From Lysobacter_L cavernae (GTDB lineage: Bacteria > Pseudomonadota > Gammaproteobacteria > Xanthomonadales > Xanthomonadaceae): a stretch of DNA of 64,000 bases. Positions 8,484 through 18,116 of the stretch are shown here, in pieces. The stretch's first letter is position 1. Each line of letters starts with the position of its first letter. Location: assembly GCF_042648505.1 (NCBI RefSeq), contig NZ_JBHRXK010000001.1:806001-870000 (forward strand), given 5' to 3'. The notes beneath the pieces were generated by a model that worked only from the letters and a program-made list of their open reading frames with translations, searched no databases and was not told where the DNA came from. The position numbers and the translations under genes are program-made.

Positions 8484-8915
8484 TCAGCGTGTGGCCTGAA
8501 AGAAGGCGGCGCTATAGAACTCCTTGGCAAACTCGAAAGCCTTGCGGTCCATGTCCGCGAACCCCAAAGCGTTGTAAGGCGTGTCTGGCAACTGCCATCC
8601 CTGTGTAGTGGTCTTTTTCGTCACACTGATCTGGTCGCTCTCTCTGTCGATCCTGACGTGTACGGAGTAGGACACCCGCTCCAGTTCCTCAGACCAGACC
8701 TTTTTCCGCATCACCGGATAGGTGACATGGAAGTACTCCCAGTCCAGATGGGTGCTCGATATATCGATGCTCGCGTGTGGAAAATGATCATCCCCCTCTT
8801 CGTTGAACCAGCAGAACAGGTTGCTGTCACGCTGGCTCCCAGGACGTTTGATGTATTTTCCGGTATATGTTCCCGACTTGAGCTCGACCGTATTCGGGAT
8901 ATTGATCGTCTTCAT
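8484..8915 (-). CDS. Unknown small protein between tssH and the deamidase-like genes
   Basis: A 143-aa protein starting MKTINIPNTVELKSGTYTGK, with a clear ribosome binding site (GAAGGAGCTGAG before the ATG). It is acidic and rich in aromatic residues (NLFCWFNEEGDDHF, DWEYFHVTYPVM), and no known domain is recognised. There is no signal peptide or membrane helix. It is the first gene after tssH in the operon direction and precedes the two Cys-His paralogues, so it may be an adaptor, chaperone or immunity-like partner for them. This is inference from position only. Confidence 0.75.
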   Translation of the reverse strand: MKTINIPNTVELKSGTYTGKYIKRPGSQRDSNLFCWFNEEGDDHFPHASIDISSTHLDWEYFHVTYPVMRKKVWSEELERVSYSVHVRIDRESDQISVTKKTTTQGWQLPDTPYNALGFADMDRKAFEFAKEFYSAAFFQATR

Positions 8916-8964
8916 CTCAGCTCCTTCGACTTAACAGAATTGGCTTGTTCAATCATCAGGAGCC

Positions 8965-11703
8965 TCACGCGAAGGCATATGCGAACCCCGACTCATCTAC
9001 TCCGGCGCTGACACCGGCCACCGGAATTCCCTCGATCATCCGAACAAGAAACTCTCGCGACACATCCGGCAACATCGAATTTGTCAGAATCGCATCAATC
9101 ATTCGCCCACCAGATTCGCTTTCGGTGCAGCGACTCACCACCAACTCCACTACCGCGTCGTCATACTCGAACGGAATCCGATACCGTTCCTCGATGCGTT
9201 CCTTGATGCGGCTCAACTGCAACCGCACGATCTTTCCGATCATCTCCTGGCTCAGCGGGTAATACGGAATCGCTATCAGCCGCCCCAGCAGCGCCGGCGG
9301 GAAAATCTTCAGCAGCGGCTCGCGCAACGCCTTGGCCATGCCCTCGGGGTCTGGCATCAGTTCCGGGTCTTTGCACAGGCTGGCGATCAGTTCGGTGCCG
9401 GCATTGGTGGTCAGCAGGATCAGGGTGTTGCGGAAGTCGATGCGGCGGCCTTCGCCGTCTTCCATTACGCCCTTGTCGAACACCTGGAAGAACAGCTCGT
9501 GCACGTCCGGGTGGGCCTTCTCCACCTCGTCCAGCAGCACCACCGAGTACGGCTTGCGGCGCACCGCCTCGGTGAGCACGCCGCCCTCGCCGTAGCCGAC
9601 GTAGCCGGGCGGTGCGCCCTTCAGCGACGACACCGTGTGCGCTTCCTGGTATTCGCTCATGTTGATGGTGATCAGGTTCTGCTCGCCGCCGTACAGCGCT
9701 TCGGCCAGAGCCAGCGCGGTCTCGGTCTTGCCGACGCCGGAGGTGCCGGCGAGCATGAACACGCCGATCGGCTTGCTTGGGTTGTCGAGGCCGGCACGCG
9801 AGGTCTGGATGCGCTTGGCGATCATCTCCATCGCGTGATCCTGGCCGATCACGCGCTGGGCCAGCAGCTTCGGCAGGTTCAACACCGTCTCGATCTCGTT
9901 GCGCGCCATGCGTCCGACCGGGATGCCGGTCCAGTCGGCAACCACCGCGGCCACGGCCTGGTAATCGACCGTGGGCAGGATCAGCGGTGTTTCGCCCTGC
10001 AACACGGCCAGCTCGGCCTGCACCTGCTGCAGGCGTGCCAGCAGGATGTCGCGATCGACCTGCACGGGCGCATCGAGTACCGCCGTAGCATCCGCCGACA
10101 ACGCATCGGCGGCAGCTTCCAGCGCACTGTCGGTGCCTTCCACCGGTGCGGCGCCGGCACGCAGCTGCGCGCGCAGCGCGAGCAGTTCGTCGACCAGTTG
10201 CTTCTCGCCGGCCCAGCGCTGTTCCAGCGCCTGCAGGCGGCTGTGCTCGACATCCAGCAGGCTGGCGCAGGTGGCCGCGCGCTCGTCGACGGCGATGCCG
10301 ATCGCGCGCTCGCGCTCGATGATGCCGCGCTCGGTCTGCAGCGATTCGATGCGGCGGCGGCTGTCGTCGACCTCCGCCGGCGTGGCGTGCAGGCTCACCG
10401 CCACGCGTGCGCAGGCGGTGTCGAGCAGGCTCACCGACTTGTCCGGCAACTGCCGCGCCGGGATGTAGCGGTGGCTGAGCTTGACCGCCGCTTCCAGCGC
10501 CTCGTCGAGGATCTGCACCTTGTGATGCTGCTCCATCGTGCTGGCAACGCCGCGCATCATCAGCACCGCCTTGGCTTCGTCCGGCTCGTCGACCTGCACC
10601 GCCTGGAAGCGACGGGTCAGCGCCGGGTCCTTCTCGATGTACTTCTTGTACTCGGCCCAGGTGGTGGCACCGACCGTGCGCAGCGTGCCACGCGCCAGCG
10701 CCGGCTTGAGCAGGTTGGCGGCATCGCCGGTTCCGGCCGCGCCACCCGCCCCCACCAACGTATGGGTCTCGTCGACGAACAGGATGATCGGCCTGGCGCT
10801 GGCCTGCACCTCGTCGATCACCGCGCGCAGGCGCTGCTCGAACTCGCCCTTCATGCTGGCACCGGCCTGCAGCAGGCCGACGTCGAGCGTGCGCAGCTCG
10901 ACCTGTTGCAACGCCGGCGGCACGTCGCCGCGGGCGATGCGCTGGGCCAGGCCTTCGACCACGGCGGTCTTGCCGACACCGGCTTCGCCGACCAGGATCG
11001 GGTTGTTCTGGCGGCGCCGCATCAGGATGTCGACCACCTGGCGGATCTCGTCGTCGCGGCCGATGATCGGGTCGAGCTTGCCGTCGCGCGCCTGCGCAGT
11101 GAGGTCGGTGGTGAATTTCTTCAGCGCTTCCTGCTTGCCCATCGCTGCCGGCGCGATCGCGCCGCTGGCCTCGCCTGGCGCGCCTGACTGGCCGAGCTGG
11201 AAGCCATCGCTGGGCAACTGGCCCTCTTCCGGCGATCCGGCAACGATCGCGGCGAAGCGCTCGCTCAAGGTTTCTGGCTTGATCTTCTCGAACTCGCGGG
11301 AAATGCCGATCAGCGCATTGCGCAGCGCACGCACGCTGAGCATGGCGACGACCAGGTAGCCGGTACGCACCTGCGCCTCGCCGAAGCTCAGCGAGGCGTA
11401 GACCCAGCCGCGCTCCACCGCTTCCTCGACATTGCTGGACAGGTCGGTAGCCGCGGTCGAGCCGCGCGGCAGCCGGTCCAGTGCCTCGGTGACGTCGCGC
11501 GCCAGAGACGATGGATTCAGTTCGAAGTACTTGATGATGCGGTGCAGGTCCGAATCCGGCAGCTGCAGGATCTGGTGCAACCAGTGCACCAGTTCGACAT
11601 AGGGATTGCCGCGCAGCTTGCAGAACACGGTGGCGCTTTCGATGCCACGGTAGGCCAGCTTGTTGAGCTTGCCGAACAAGGCGCTGCGACTGATCTCGGC
11701 CAT
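8965..11703 (-). CDS. tssH: TssH/ClpV, AAA+ ATPase that disassembles the T6SS sheath
   Basis: This 912-aa ClpB-family ATPase recycles contracted TssB/TssC sheath. It has an N-terminal Clp-N domain (residues about 1-160) and a first AAA+ module with Walker A GEAGVGKT near residue 240. Walker B follows at LFVDETHTL. A coiled middle region comes next (QTERGIIERERAIGIAVDER). The second AAA+ module has GTSGVGKT near 650 and VVLLDEVEKAHPDV. The length is normal for ClpV. AAAGGAATCACCCGC precedes the ATG. It follows tssG after about 50 bases in the same direction. Confidence 0.96.
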   Translation of the reverse strand: MAEISRSALFGKLNKLAYRGIESATVFCKLRGNPYVELVHWLHQILQLPDSDLHRIIKYFELNPSSLARDVTEALDRLPRGSTAATDLSSNVEEAVERGWVYASLSFGEAQVRTGYLVVAMLSVRALRNALIGISREFEKIKPETLSERFAAIVAGSPEEGQLPSDGFQLGQSGAPGEASGAIAPAAMGKQEALKKFTTDLTAQARDGKLDPIIGRDDEIRQVVDILMRRRQNNPILVGEAGVGKTAVVEGLAQRIARGDVPPALQQVELRTLDVGLLQAGASMKGEFEQRLRAVIDEVQASARPIILFVDETHTLVGAGGAAGTGDAANLLKPALARGTLRTVGATTWAEYKKYIEKDPALTRRFQAVQVDEPDEAKAVLMMRGVASTMEQHHKVQILDEALEAAVKLSHRYIPARQLPDKSVSLLDTACARVAVSLHATPAEVDDSRRRIESLQTERGIIERERAIGIAVDERAATCASLLDVEHSRLQALEQRWAGEKQLVDELLALRAQLRAGAAPVEGTDSALEAAADALSADATAVLDAPVQVDRDILLARLQQVQAELAVLQGETPLILPTVDYQAVAAVVADWTGIPVGRMARNEIETVLNLPKLLAQRVIGQDHAMEMIAKRIQTSRAGLDNPSKPIGVFMLAGTSGVGKTETALALAEALYGGEQNLITINMSEYQEAHTVSSLKGAPPGYVGYGEGGVLTEAVRRKPYSVVLLDEVEKAHPDVHELFFQVFDKGVMEDGEGRRIDFRNTLILLTTNAGTELIASLCKDPELMPDPEGMAKALREPLLKIFPPALLGRLIAIPYYPLSQEMIGKIVRLQLSRIKERIEERYRIPFEYDDAVVELVVSRCTESESGGRMIDAILTNSMLPDVSREFLVRMIEGIPVAGVSAGVDESGFAYAFA

Positions 11704-11754
11704 GCGGGTGATTCCTTTACGAATGCTTTGGATGGAGGAACAAACGATCCGTGC

Positions 11755-12762
11755 TCAGCCCGAAGGCCGCAGCACCACGTCGTCGGCATCGGCGATGCCA
11801 CAGGCTCGTTGGCCCAGCCAGGTGTCCAGGCCCAGGCGACCGTCGTGCGCCAGCGTGGTCGTCGGCACCTCATCGGACTTCAGCAGCAGCTGCAGGTCCC
11901 AGCCCACCGCATCGCCGATGTAACTGCGTACCGCCGCGGTCAATTGCCGCAGCGCATCGCCGCCCGGCAGGAAGCGCACGAAAGCCTCGCGTCCCAACGG
12001 CCCCAGGCGCAGGCGCAGGCGTTGCTGCGCGCCGCGCGCATCCGCGCCGAGCACGCTGGTGCAACCCAGTTCGGCGACCTCGGGGGATTCGCCCAGGCGC
12101 AGGTGCGCGTCGTCCGGCAGGCGCATCCACTCGGCGACAAACTCGACCACCTGCACCGGCACCGCGAACAACTGCTCGACGATGCCGCGCAGTCCCTCGG
12201 CGTTGCGCGCCACCGGCAGCAAGCGACCTGAAAAATAGCGACGCGCATCGTCCGGCAGCGCATCGCGCCCGCGCAGGTGCGGCGAGGCCATGCCGACCAG
12301 CGCATCGAGGTAGCCGCGGAAGCGGTCCTGGTCGGGACGGTCGGCGTGCACGGTCGGCTGCGCATCGGCCCAGGCGCGGTAGAACAGGCTCAGCAGGCGG
12401 TGGTGGAAAATGTCGGCGAACGCCGTGAGGGTGCTGTCCTTGGCATTGTTGCGGCGCTCGATCGCGTACTCGCTCAGGTGCAACGGCAGCGGCGCATTCG
12501 GGCCGAACAGTCCCAGGAACAAGCCGTACAACTGCCCCGGCGCGTCGCCCGCGGCCGGTACGTAGCGGTCGATCGAACGCGGCGCGAAGGCCAGCGATGG
12601 CGCATGCCGCAAACGCACCGGATCGTCGACCGGACGCGTGGAGTGGCCCAGCCGCGGCCGTTGTGGATGCGCGCGTTCGAGCGCGCGCAGTGCGGCGAAG
12701 AACTCGAAGGCCCCCGGTCGCTCGCGCAGTGCGTGCTCAATTATCGCCACGTCGGTGCTCAC
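11755..12762 (-). CDS. tssG: TssG, T6SS baseplate protein
   Basis: TssG joins TssF, TssK and TssE in the baseplate wedge. The 335-aa protein contains the family features EFFAALRALERAHPQRPRLG, HAPSLAFAPRSID and LYGLFLGLFGPNAPLPLHLS, followed by a typical tail (YIGDAVGWDLQLLLKSDEVP). The start is put at GTG 12760-12762, which overlaps the tssF stop (GTGA) and has ACGAGGCAGTCGCT upstream. An ATG eleven codons earlier is also in frame. The frame stays open far upstream, but that part is a shadow of tssF. Confidence 0.93.
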   Translation of the reverse strand: MSTDVAIIEHALRERPGAFEFFAALRALERAHPQRPRLGHSTRPVDDPVRLRHAPSLAFAPRSIDRYVPAAGDAPGQLYGLFLGLFGPNAPLPLHLSEYAIERRNNAKDSTLTAFADIFHHRLLSLFYRAWADAQPTVHADRPDQDRFRGYLDALVGMASPHLRGRDALPDDARRYFSGRLLPVARNAEGLRGIVEQLFAVPVQVVEFVAEWMRLPDDAHLRLGESPEVAELGCTSVLGADARGAQQRLRLRLGPLGREAFVRFLPGGDALRQLTAAVRSYIGDAVGWDLQLLLKSDEVPTTTLAHDGRLGLDTWLGQRACGIADADDVVLRPSG

Positions 12763-14651
12763 AGCGACTGCCTCGTGCCGAGGCGTGCCGGCCATCGTGC
12801 GATCTCGTTGCGCTCGGTCGTGCGCAGCACGGTCTCGGCGAACGAGTTGACCGACACGTAGCGGGCAAAGAAATGCTGCATCACCGCGCCGAACAGGAAG
12901 GTGCCGGTGCCTTCGAACGCGCTGTCTTCGCAGGTCATGGTGATTTCCAGGCCGCGGCCGAACATGATCGGGCCGGGCGCGGGGATGCGGCGTACGATCG
13001 GCTGCGAGCTCACCGTCTTGATGCCTTCGATCTGGCGCAAGGCCGTGGCGTCGAATGGATCGCAGTACAGCGTTAGCATCTCGCGTATCGCGGCGGCACC
13101 GTCCTGGCCGTCCTCGAACAGCGACAGGTAGTTCAGTTGCAGGTGGCTGAGCAGGCGCCATGCGCTCTCGCCGCCGGCGGGCGCCGGGCGCGGCTTGGTG
13201 GGGCCGGCCACGCAGCGCACGCTCTGCACCGGCGCATCGCCTTCCAGCGTGAAGTCGGTCTTGCCCTTGCCCACCGGCATGTGCAGCGGCAGGTCGCGGT
13301 TGCTGCACAGCAGTTGCAGGCCGAGTTGCCGCAGCGCAGTGACGTACGCACTGTCGCCGGCATCGACCAGGCTGATGAAGACCTCGCTGCCGACGTAGCT
13401 GGAGCGCGCCCCCTGCCGGCGCTGCCGTGCCGACAGCAACCGCGGTTCGCGCCGCAGCGTATAGAACGCACCATGCCGCGCATGCCAGGTACGCGCGTCG
13501 CCGCCATAGAACGGCAGAAAGCGCTGCTCCGGCTCCTGGCGATCACCGAAGCCCTCGACCTCGCCGAGGCTGTGGATCTCGAAATCCATCGGCCGGGTGC
13601 GGTCGGCGAGCACGTGGTACTCGGTCTTGCCCGGGGCCAGGTGCACGCGATCGGCGCGACGCGTGAACAGGTTGATCGCCGGCGTGCAGAACAGGCGGAA
13701 GTTGTCGGCGCTCACCGCCGACGCCAGGCTGGCGATGCTGTGCTCCAGCAGCACCACGATCTCGAACGTGGTTCCCTGCAGCCGGCGCAGCGCATCGCGC
13801 AGCCCGCCCAGCTCGGCGAACAGGAAACGCTCGGGGCAGGCGAAGTATTCCTGCAGCAGCCGGTAGCCGCTGAACGCGCGGCCGTCGTAGGGGATCAAGG
13901 CCTCGTCGTCGGCGAAGCCGCGCGCACGGATGTCGCTGCGCTCGCGCCACAGCTCCAGCGCGTTGCCGGCCGCGTCCTGTCCGCGCACCACGAAGCCGGC
14001 GGCGTTGCCGAGCAGTTGTTCGTACAGCCGCTTGGGCAGCTCGTCAGTGCCGGCGATGAACAGCGGCAGCGCATCCAGCGCGAGCATGCTGGCCTGGGCG
14101 CCGGCCAGCGTCTCGAAACGCAGGCGCAGCGCGGCGCGGATCCGCTTGCCGCTGGGCGGGTTCACGCCCGCGGCGGCAATGGCCGCGGGCGTATCCAGAT
14201 ACTTGGCCTCGCGCAGGGCCAGCGGCCACAGCGTCACCGCATGCGCGGTCCGGTATTCGCATGCGGTGCGCTCGCCACCGGCGACCAGGCTGCGCAGCGC
14301 GGTGTGGCGCGGCACCGTGTGGCCGGCGGTCAGCGCGCTTTCCTTCAGATCAGGCTGCAACTGCACCACCGCCATCGACGGCAGCGGCGCAAGATAGTGC
14401 GGGTAGACCATTTCCAGCAGGTGCTGGGTGAACACCGGGTACTGCGCGTCGAGCTTGAGCTGCACGCGCGCGGCCATGAACGCGAAGCCTTCCAGCAGCC
14501 GCTCCACGTACGGGTCGGCGCACTCGAAACCTTCCAGGCCCAGCCGGCCTGCGATCTTCGGGAACTCGCGCGCGAACTCGCCACCCATCTCGCGCACGTG
14601 CTGCAGCTCGCGGTTGTAGTAGCCGAGCAGGCGCGGGTCCATGTCAGGCAT
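12759..14651 (-). CDS. tssF: TssF, T6SS baseplate protein
   Basis: This 630-aa baseplate component is recognised by its start, MDPRLLGYYNRELQHVREMG, then EFAREFPKIAGRLGLEGFEC and DPYVERLLEGFAFMAARVQL, which are hallmark TssF sequences. The length is normal. It overlaps tssE by eight bases; the alternative ATG three codons later (MDPRLL, 14642) is equally likely as start. Two TssF with one TssG and TssK form the wedge around the VgrG hub. Confidence 0.95.
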   Translation of the reverse strand: MPDMDPRLLGYYNRELQHVREMGGEFAREFPKIAGRLGLEGFECADPYVERLLEGFAFMAARVQLKLDAQYPVFTQHLLEMVYPHYLAPLPSMAVVQLQPDLKESALTAGHTVPRHTALRSLVAGGERTACEYRTAHAVTLWPLALREAKYLDTPAAIAAAGVNPPSGKRIRAALRLRFETLAGAQASMLALDALPLFIAGTDELPKRLYEQLLGNAAGFVVRGQDAAGNALELWRERSDIRARGFADDEALIPYDGRAFSGYRLLQEYFACPERFLFAELGGLRDALRRLQGTTFEIVVLLEHSIASLASAVSADNFRLFCTPAINLFTRRADRVHLAPGKTEYHVLADRTRPMDFEIHSLGEVEGFGDRQEPEQRFLPFYGGDARTWHARHGAFYTLRREPRLLSARQRRQGARSSYVGSEVFISLVDAGDSAYVTALRQLGLQLLCSNRDLPLHMPVGKGKTDFTLEGDAPVQSVRCVAGPTKPRPAPAGGESAWRLLSHLQLNYLSLFEDGQDGAAAIREMLTLYCDPFDATALRQIEGIKTVSSQPIVRRIPAPGPIMFGRGLEITMTCEDSAFEGTGTFLFGAVMQHFFARYVSVNSFAETVLRTTERNEIARWPARLGTRQSL

Positions 14652-15147
14652 ACCCCTCGCTGACGTCGAGGCGGCCGGTTTCCAGGTCCAGCTCGGTCTT
14701 CAGGTACAGGTTCAGCGGCAGCGGCTGTGCCCACATCTCCGATTCGATGAAGAACACCAGCGAGCGCCGGTCCATGCGTCGCGCATCGGCCTGAACGGTG
14801 ACGTGCAGGGTGTCGGCGATCAGTCGCGGCTCGAAGGCCACGATCGCCTCGCGGATGCGCTGCTGCAGCGCGGCGGCGTCGATGCCGGACATGGCCACGC
14901 CAGCCAGATCGGGAATGCCGAAATTCAGCACCGAGCGGCGCACTTCCGAATACGCCTCCAGCGATTGATCGGTCGCCAGGTTGACGCTGTTCAGCAGCCA
15001 CGACAGGTCGCGCATCACGCACTCACGCAGGCGCGCGGCGGAAATCACGCGCTGCTCGCGGCTCTCGTCGCGGCGCAACGGCTCATCGTCGGTGAGCCGG
15101 TCCAGCAGCGATGGCTGCAGGCGTTCCTGGGTGGTCAGCTCGGCCAT
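14644..15147 (-). CDS. tssE: TssE, gp25-like T6SS baseplate protein
   Basis: A 167-aa gp25-like baseplate protein that helps start sheath assembly. Typical segments are LQPSLLDRLTDDEPLRRDES, LRECVMRDLSWLLNSVNLA and RRSVLNFGIPDLAGVAMSGI. The ribosome binding site GGAGCG is four bases before the ATG. It lies 12 bases after tagJ and overlaps tssF. Confidence 0.94.
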   Translation of the reverse strand: MAELTTQERLQPSLLDRLTDDEPLRRDESREQRVISAARLRECVMRDLSWLLNSVNLATDQSLEAYSEVRRSVLNFGIPDLAGVAMSGIDAAALQQRIREAIVAFEPRLIADTLHVTVQADARRMDRRSLVFFIESEMWAQPLPLNLYLKTELDLETGRLDVSEGYA

Positions 15148-15159
15148 CGTACGCTCCGC

Positions 15160-15951
15160 TCAGACCGGGTCGAACACGATCTGGCGCACGTCCAGCAACG
15201 GGTAGTCGCCGCCATCGGTGGCCCACATGCGCTGGCCGAGACCGATGTCGCCATCGACGCCGGTCCAGTCGGTGCGTCGCGCCAGCAGCAGCTGGCCGTC
15301 GTCGCTGCGTTCGGTGCCCGGATAGCGCACCGGCACGAAGCCCAGCGCCTCGCCACCGTTGCGCCAGGTCACCGCCACCGGTGCCCAGACGGTGTCGCGC
15401 AGGTCGGTCGGCGCCTCGAAGCGCAGCGCCTGCACCTGCGAAAACGGCACCCAGGCGTAGCCGCCGTTGACCACCAGCTCCAGGCACGGGCCGAAGCGCG
15501 GGTCGGCATCGGCGATCCACTCGAAGCGATCGTCGTTGATGCTGCCGGCAACGGCCGGGGCCTGCTCGAACGCCTCGGCGCGCAAGGCCGCGGCCTGCGC
15601 GTGGGCGCCGTCGGCGGACAGTTTCAGCGCCTGCAGCAGGCGCGCCAACCAGGCATCGGGCTCGCCGATGATGGTCGGCAAGGCGCTGCCGGCGAAAACC
15701 GCGGCGCGTTGCCGCTCGGCCTGCACCAGGATGGCGTAGGTGCTGGCGAGCGCGGCATTGTCGCCGTCGAGCTCACGGCAGGCGTTGAGCTGGTCGCGGG
15801 CCCGGTCCCATTGACCGAGCACCGCCAACAGCTGGAACAGGAACACACGCTGCTTCGCATCGGCCGGTCGCGCCCGCACCGCCTGCGTCAACAGCGTCAA
15901 CGCCTCGTCCGGACGTGCCTGGCGGAGCAGCAGTTCGGCAGTGGTGTCCAT
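15160..15951 (-). CDS. tagJ: TagJ (ImpE-family) T6SS accessory protein
   Basis: This 263-aa ImpE-type protein is known in other bacteria to bind TssB and help ClpV work on the sheath. The N-terminal half is TPR-like (LLRQARPDEALTLLTQAVRA, FLFQLLAVLGQWDRARDQLN). The C-terminal half has the ImpE pattern DDRFEWIADADPRFGPCLEL and GGYAWVPFSQVQALRFEAPT. The start is ATG 15949-15951; a longer frame upstream has no protein character. It sits between hcp and tssE. Confidence 0.92.
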   Translation of the reverse strand: MDTTAELLLRQARPDEALTLLTQAVRARPADAKQRVFLFQLLAVLGQWDRARDQLNACRELDGDNAALASTYAILVQAERQRAAVFAGSALPTIIGEPDAWLARLLQALKLSADGAHAQAAALRAEAFEQAPAVAGSINDDRFEWIADADPRFGPCLELVVNGGYAWVPFSQVQALRFEAPTDLRDTVWAPVAVTWRNGGEALGFVPVRYPGTERSDDGQLLLARRTDWTGVDGDIGLGQRMWATDGGDYPLLDVRQIVFDPV

Positions 15952-16023
15952 GGTCTGCTCGTGCGGAGTGGGGTGGCGGCGCCGCCGTGATGGCGGCACC
16001 GATGACGCGGCCGGGCTGGGCGA

Positions 16024-16527
16024 TCAACCCTTGGCGACGCCCTGGATGTCGTAGACGAAGTCCTTGGTGCCGCCCTGCGCGATGCCCTTGTCGTCCTGCG
16101 GCTGGAAGCTGTACTTGAACTTGCCGAAGTGCAGGGTCAGGTTCTCGGTGAGGCGGTCTTCGCCACCGGAACCGCCGGTGGACAACGACGTGACCAGCAC
16201 GCCTTCGCTGAGCTGGATGGTCAGGAAGTCGGTCTGCTCACCGGTGGCATTGGTCACGTACAGCCATGCCTCATCGACGCGCGCGCCGGTGCACACCGCG
16301 TCCAGCAGCGCATTGGAACAACCGTCCACGTACTTGGTGATGGACAGGTCCTGGATATGCGCCTTGCCGCCGCTGGCCGAGCCGCCACCGGTGTGCAGGT
16401 CGCCGCTGTTGCTGGCCCCCCACGACCACGCCAGGATCGGAACCTCGCCCTTGTGCTTCTTGTGGTTGGAAGCGCCTTCGATCTTGACCTTGCCGCTGCC
16501 GAACTTGATGTGCATGTCGAACGCCAT
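16024..16527 (-). CDS. hcp: Hcp (TssD), T6SS inner-tube protein
   Basis: A 167-aa Hcp-family protein that stacks as hexameric rings to form the expelled tube. It starts MAFDMHIKFGSGKVKIEGAS and contains PILAWSWGASN and IQDLSITKYVDGCSNALLDA, typical of Hcp1-type proteins, ending TKDFVYDIQGVAKG. AAAGGAGCAGTTCC precedes the ATG, the strongest ribosome binding site in the operon, as expected for the most abundant component. Confidence 0.96.
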   Translation of the reverse strand: MAFDMHIKFGSGKVKIEGASNHKKHKGEVPILAWSWGASNSGDLHTGGGSASGGKAHIQDLSITKYVDGCSNALLDAVCTGARVDEAWLYVTNATGEQTDFLTIQLSEGVLVTSLSTGGSGGEDRLTENLTLHFGKFKYSFQPQDDKGIAQGGTKDFVYDIQGVAKG

Positions 16528-16619
16528 GGAACTGCTCCTTTAGAGAAAAACCGACAACGATGGGTCGCCACTCGGCGCGCAGGCGATGCGCACCGACGGC
16601 GTGGCGCAGGGGCGCCGGA

Positions 16620-18113
16620 TCAGGCCTTGGCGGCCGACGGCAACCGAGACACCAGCCGCAGCGACACGGTCAGCCCTTCCAACTGGTAATGCGGCTTGAG
16701 GAAGAACTTGGAGGTGTAATAACCCGGTGCGCCCTCCACTTCCTCCACCACCACCTCGGCGGCGGCCAGCGGCTTGCGCGCCTTGGTGTCCTCGCTGGAG
16801 TTGGCCGGGTCGCCGTCGATGTACTGGGTGATCCAGCGTGTCAACCAGGTCTGCATCTGCTCGCGATCGCTGAACGAGCCGATCTTGTCGCGCACGATGC
16901 ACTTGAGGTAATGCGCGAAGCGGCAGCAGGCGAACATGTACGGCAGACGCGCGCCGAGCGCGGCATTGGCAGTGGCGTCTGGATCGTCGTACTCGTCGGG
17001 CTTGTTCAACGACTGCGCGCTGATGAAGGCGGCCATGTCCGAGTTCTTGCGATGCACCAGCGGCATCAGGCCCATCTTGTCCAGCTCGGCCGAACGTCGA
17101 TCGGTGATTGCCACTTCGGTCGGACACTTCATGTCCACGCCGCCGTCGTCGGTCGGGAAGGTATGCGTGGGCAAGCCCTCGACCGCGCCGCCGGACTCGA
17201 TGCCGCGGATGCGCGAGCACCAGCCGTACTGCTTGAACGAACGGGTGATGTTCGCTGCCATCGCGTAGGCGGCGTTCTGCCAGGTGTACTTGGCCGAATC
17301 GGCGCCTGCGGAGTCCTCTTCGAAGTCGAACTCCTCGACCGGGTTGGTCGCTGCACCGTAGGGCAGGCGCGACAGCGTGCGCGGCATGGCCAGGCCAATG
17401 TACTTGGAGTCCTCCGACTCGCGCAGCGAGCGCCACGCGGCGTAATCGGGCGTGGAGAAGATCTTGGCCAGGTCGCGCGGGTTGGACAGCTCACTCCAGT
17501 TGTCCATGCCCATCAGCTTGGGCGACGCCGCCGAAATGAACGGCGCATGCGCCGCGGCGGCGACCTGGGCCATGCCGCTGAGCAGTTCCACGTCCGGCGG
17601 GCTCTGGTCGAAGTAGTAGTCGCCGACCAGGCAGCCGTACGGCTCGCCACCGAGCTGGCCGTATTCCTGCTCGTAGACCTTCTTGAAGATCGGGCTCTGG
17701 TCCCAGGCCGTGCCCTTGTAGCGCTTGAGCACCTTGCCCAACTCCTTCTTGGAGATGTTGAGCACGCGGATCTTGAGCTGCTGGTCGGTCTCGGTGTTGT
17801 TGACCAGGTAGTGCAGGCCACGCCAGGCGCCTTCCAACTGCTGCATGTCGGCGTGATGCAGGATGTGGTTGAGTTGCTCGCTGAGCTTGCGGTCGATCTC
17901 GGCGATGTAGGCCTTGATGGTCTGCGAGACGTCTTCGCTGACCACGTCGGCACGGCTGAGCACCTGCTCGGCAAGCGTGCGCACCGCGGACTCGACTTCT
18001 TCCTTGGCGCGCTCGCTCTTGGGCTTGAACTCGCGGTTCAGCAGTGCGGCGAAATCGCCGGCCTCCAGGGTCTGGGTGCCGCCATCGGCCGCGGCCAGTT
18101 GTTCGGTCGCCAT
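16620..18113 (-). CDS. tssC: TssC, T6SS large sheath protein
   Basis: This 497-aa protein pairs with TssB to build the contractile sheath. Recognisable family blocks include VNNTETDQQLKIRVLNISKK, YGCLVGDYYFDQSP and SKYIGLAMPRTLSRLPYG. The C-terminus is LEGLTVSLRLVSRLPSAAKA. The ATG is three bases after the tssB stop, with GGAGGGCTGAACC as ribosome binding site inside the end of tssB. Confidence 0.97.
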   Translation of the reverse strand: MATEQLAAADGGTQTLEAGDFAALLNREFKPKSERAKEEVESAVRTLAEQVLSRADVVSEDVSQTIKAYIAEIDRKLSEQLNHILHHADMQQLEGAWRGLHYLVNNTETDQQLKIRVLNISKKELGKVLKRYKGTAWDQSPIFKKVYEQEYGQLGGEPYGCLVGDYYFDQSPPDVELLSGMAQVAAAAHAPFISAASPKLMGMDNWSELSNPRDLAKIFSTPDYAAWRSLRESEDSKYIGLAMPRTLSRLPYGAATNPVEEFDFEEDSAGADSAKYTWQNAAYAMAANITRSFKQYGWCSRIRGIESGGAVEGLPTHTFPTDDGGVDMKCPTEVAITDRRSAELDKMGLMPLVHRKNSDMAAFISAQSLNKPDEYDDPDATANAALGARLPYMFACCRFAHYLKCIVRDKIGSFSDREQMQTWLTRWITQYIDGDPANSSEDTKARKPLAAAEVVVEEVEGAPGYYTSKFFLKPHYQLEGLTVSLRLVSRLPSAAKA

Positions 18114-18116
18114 GGT

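Noticed and set aside
9499..11187. 562-codon open frame on the plus strand
   Set aside because: Antisense to tssH; no domain or start signal.
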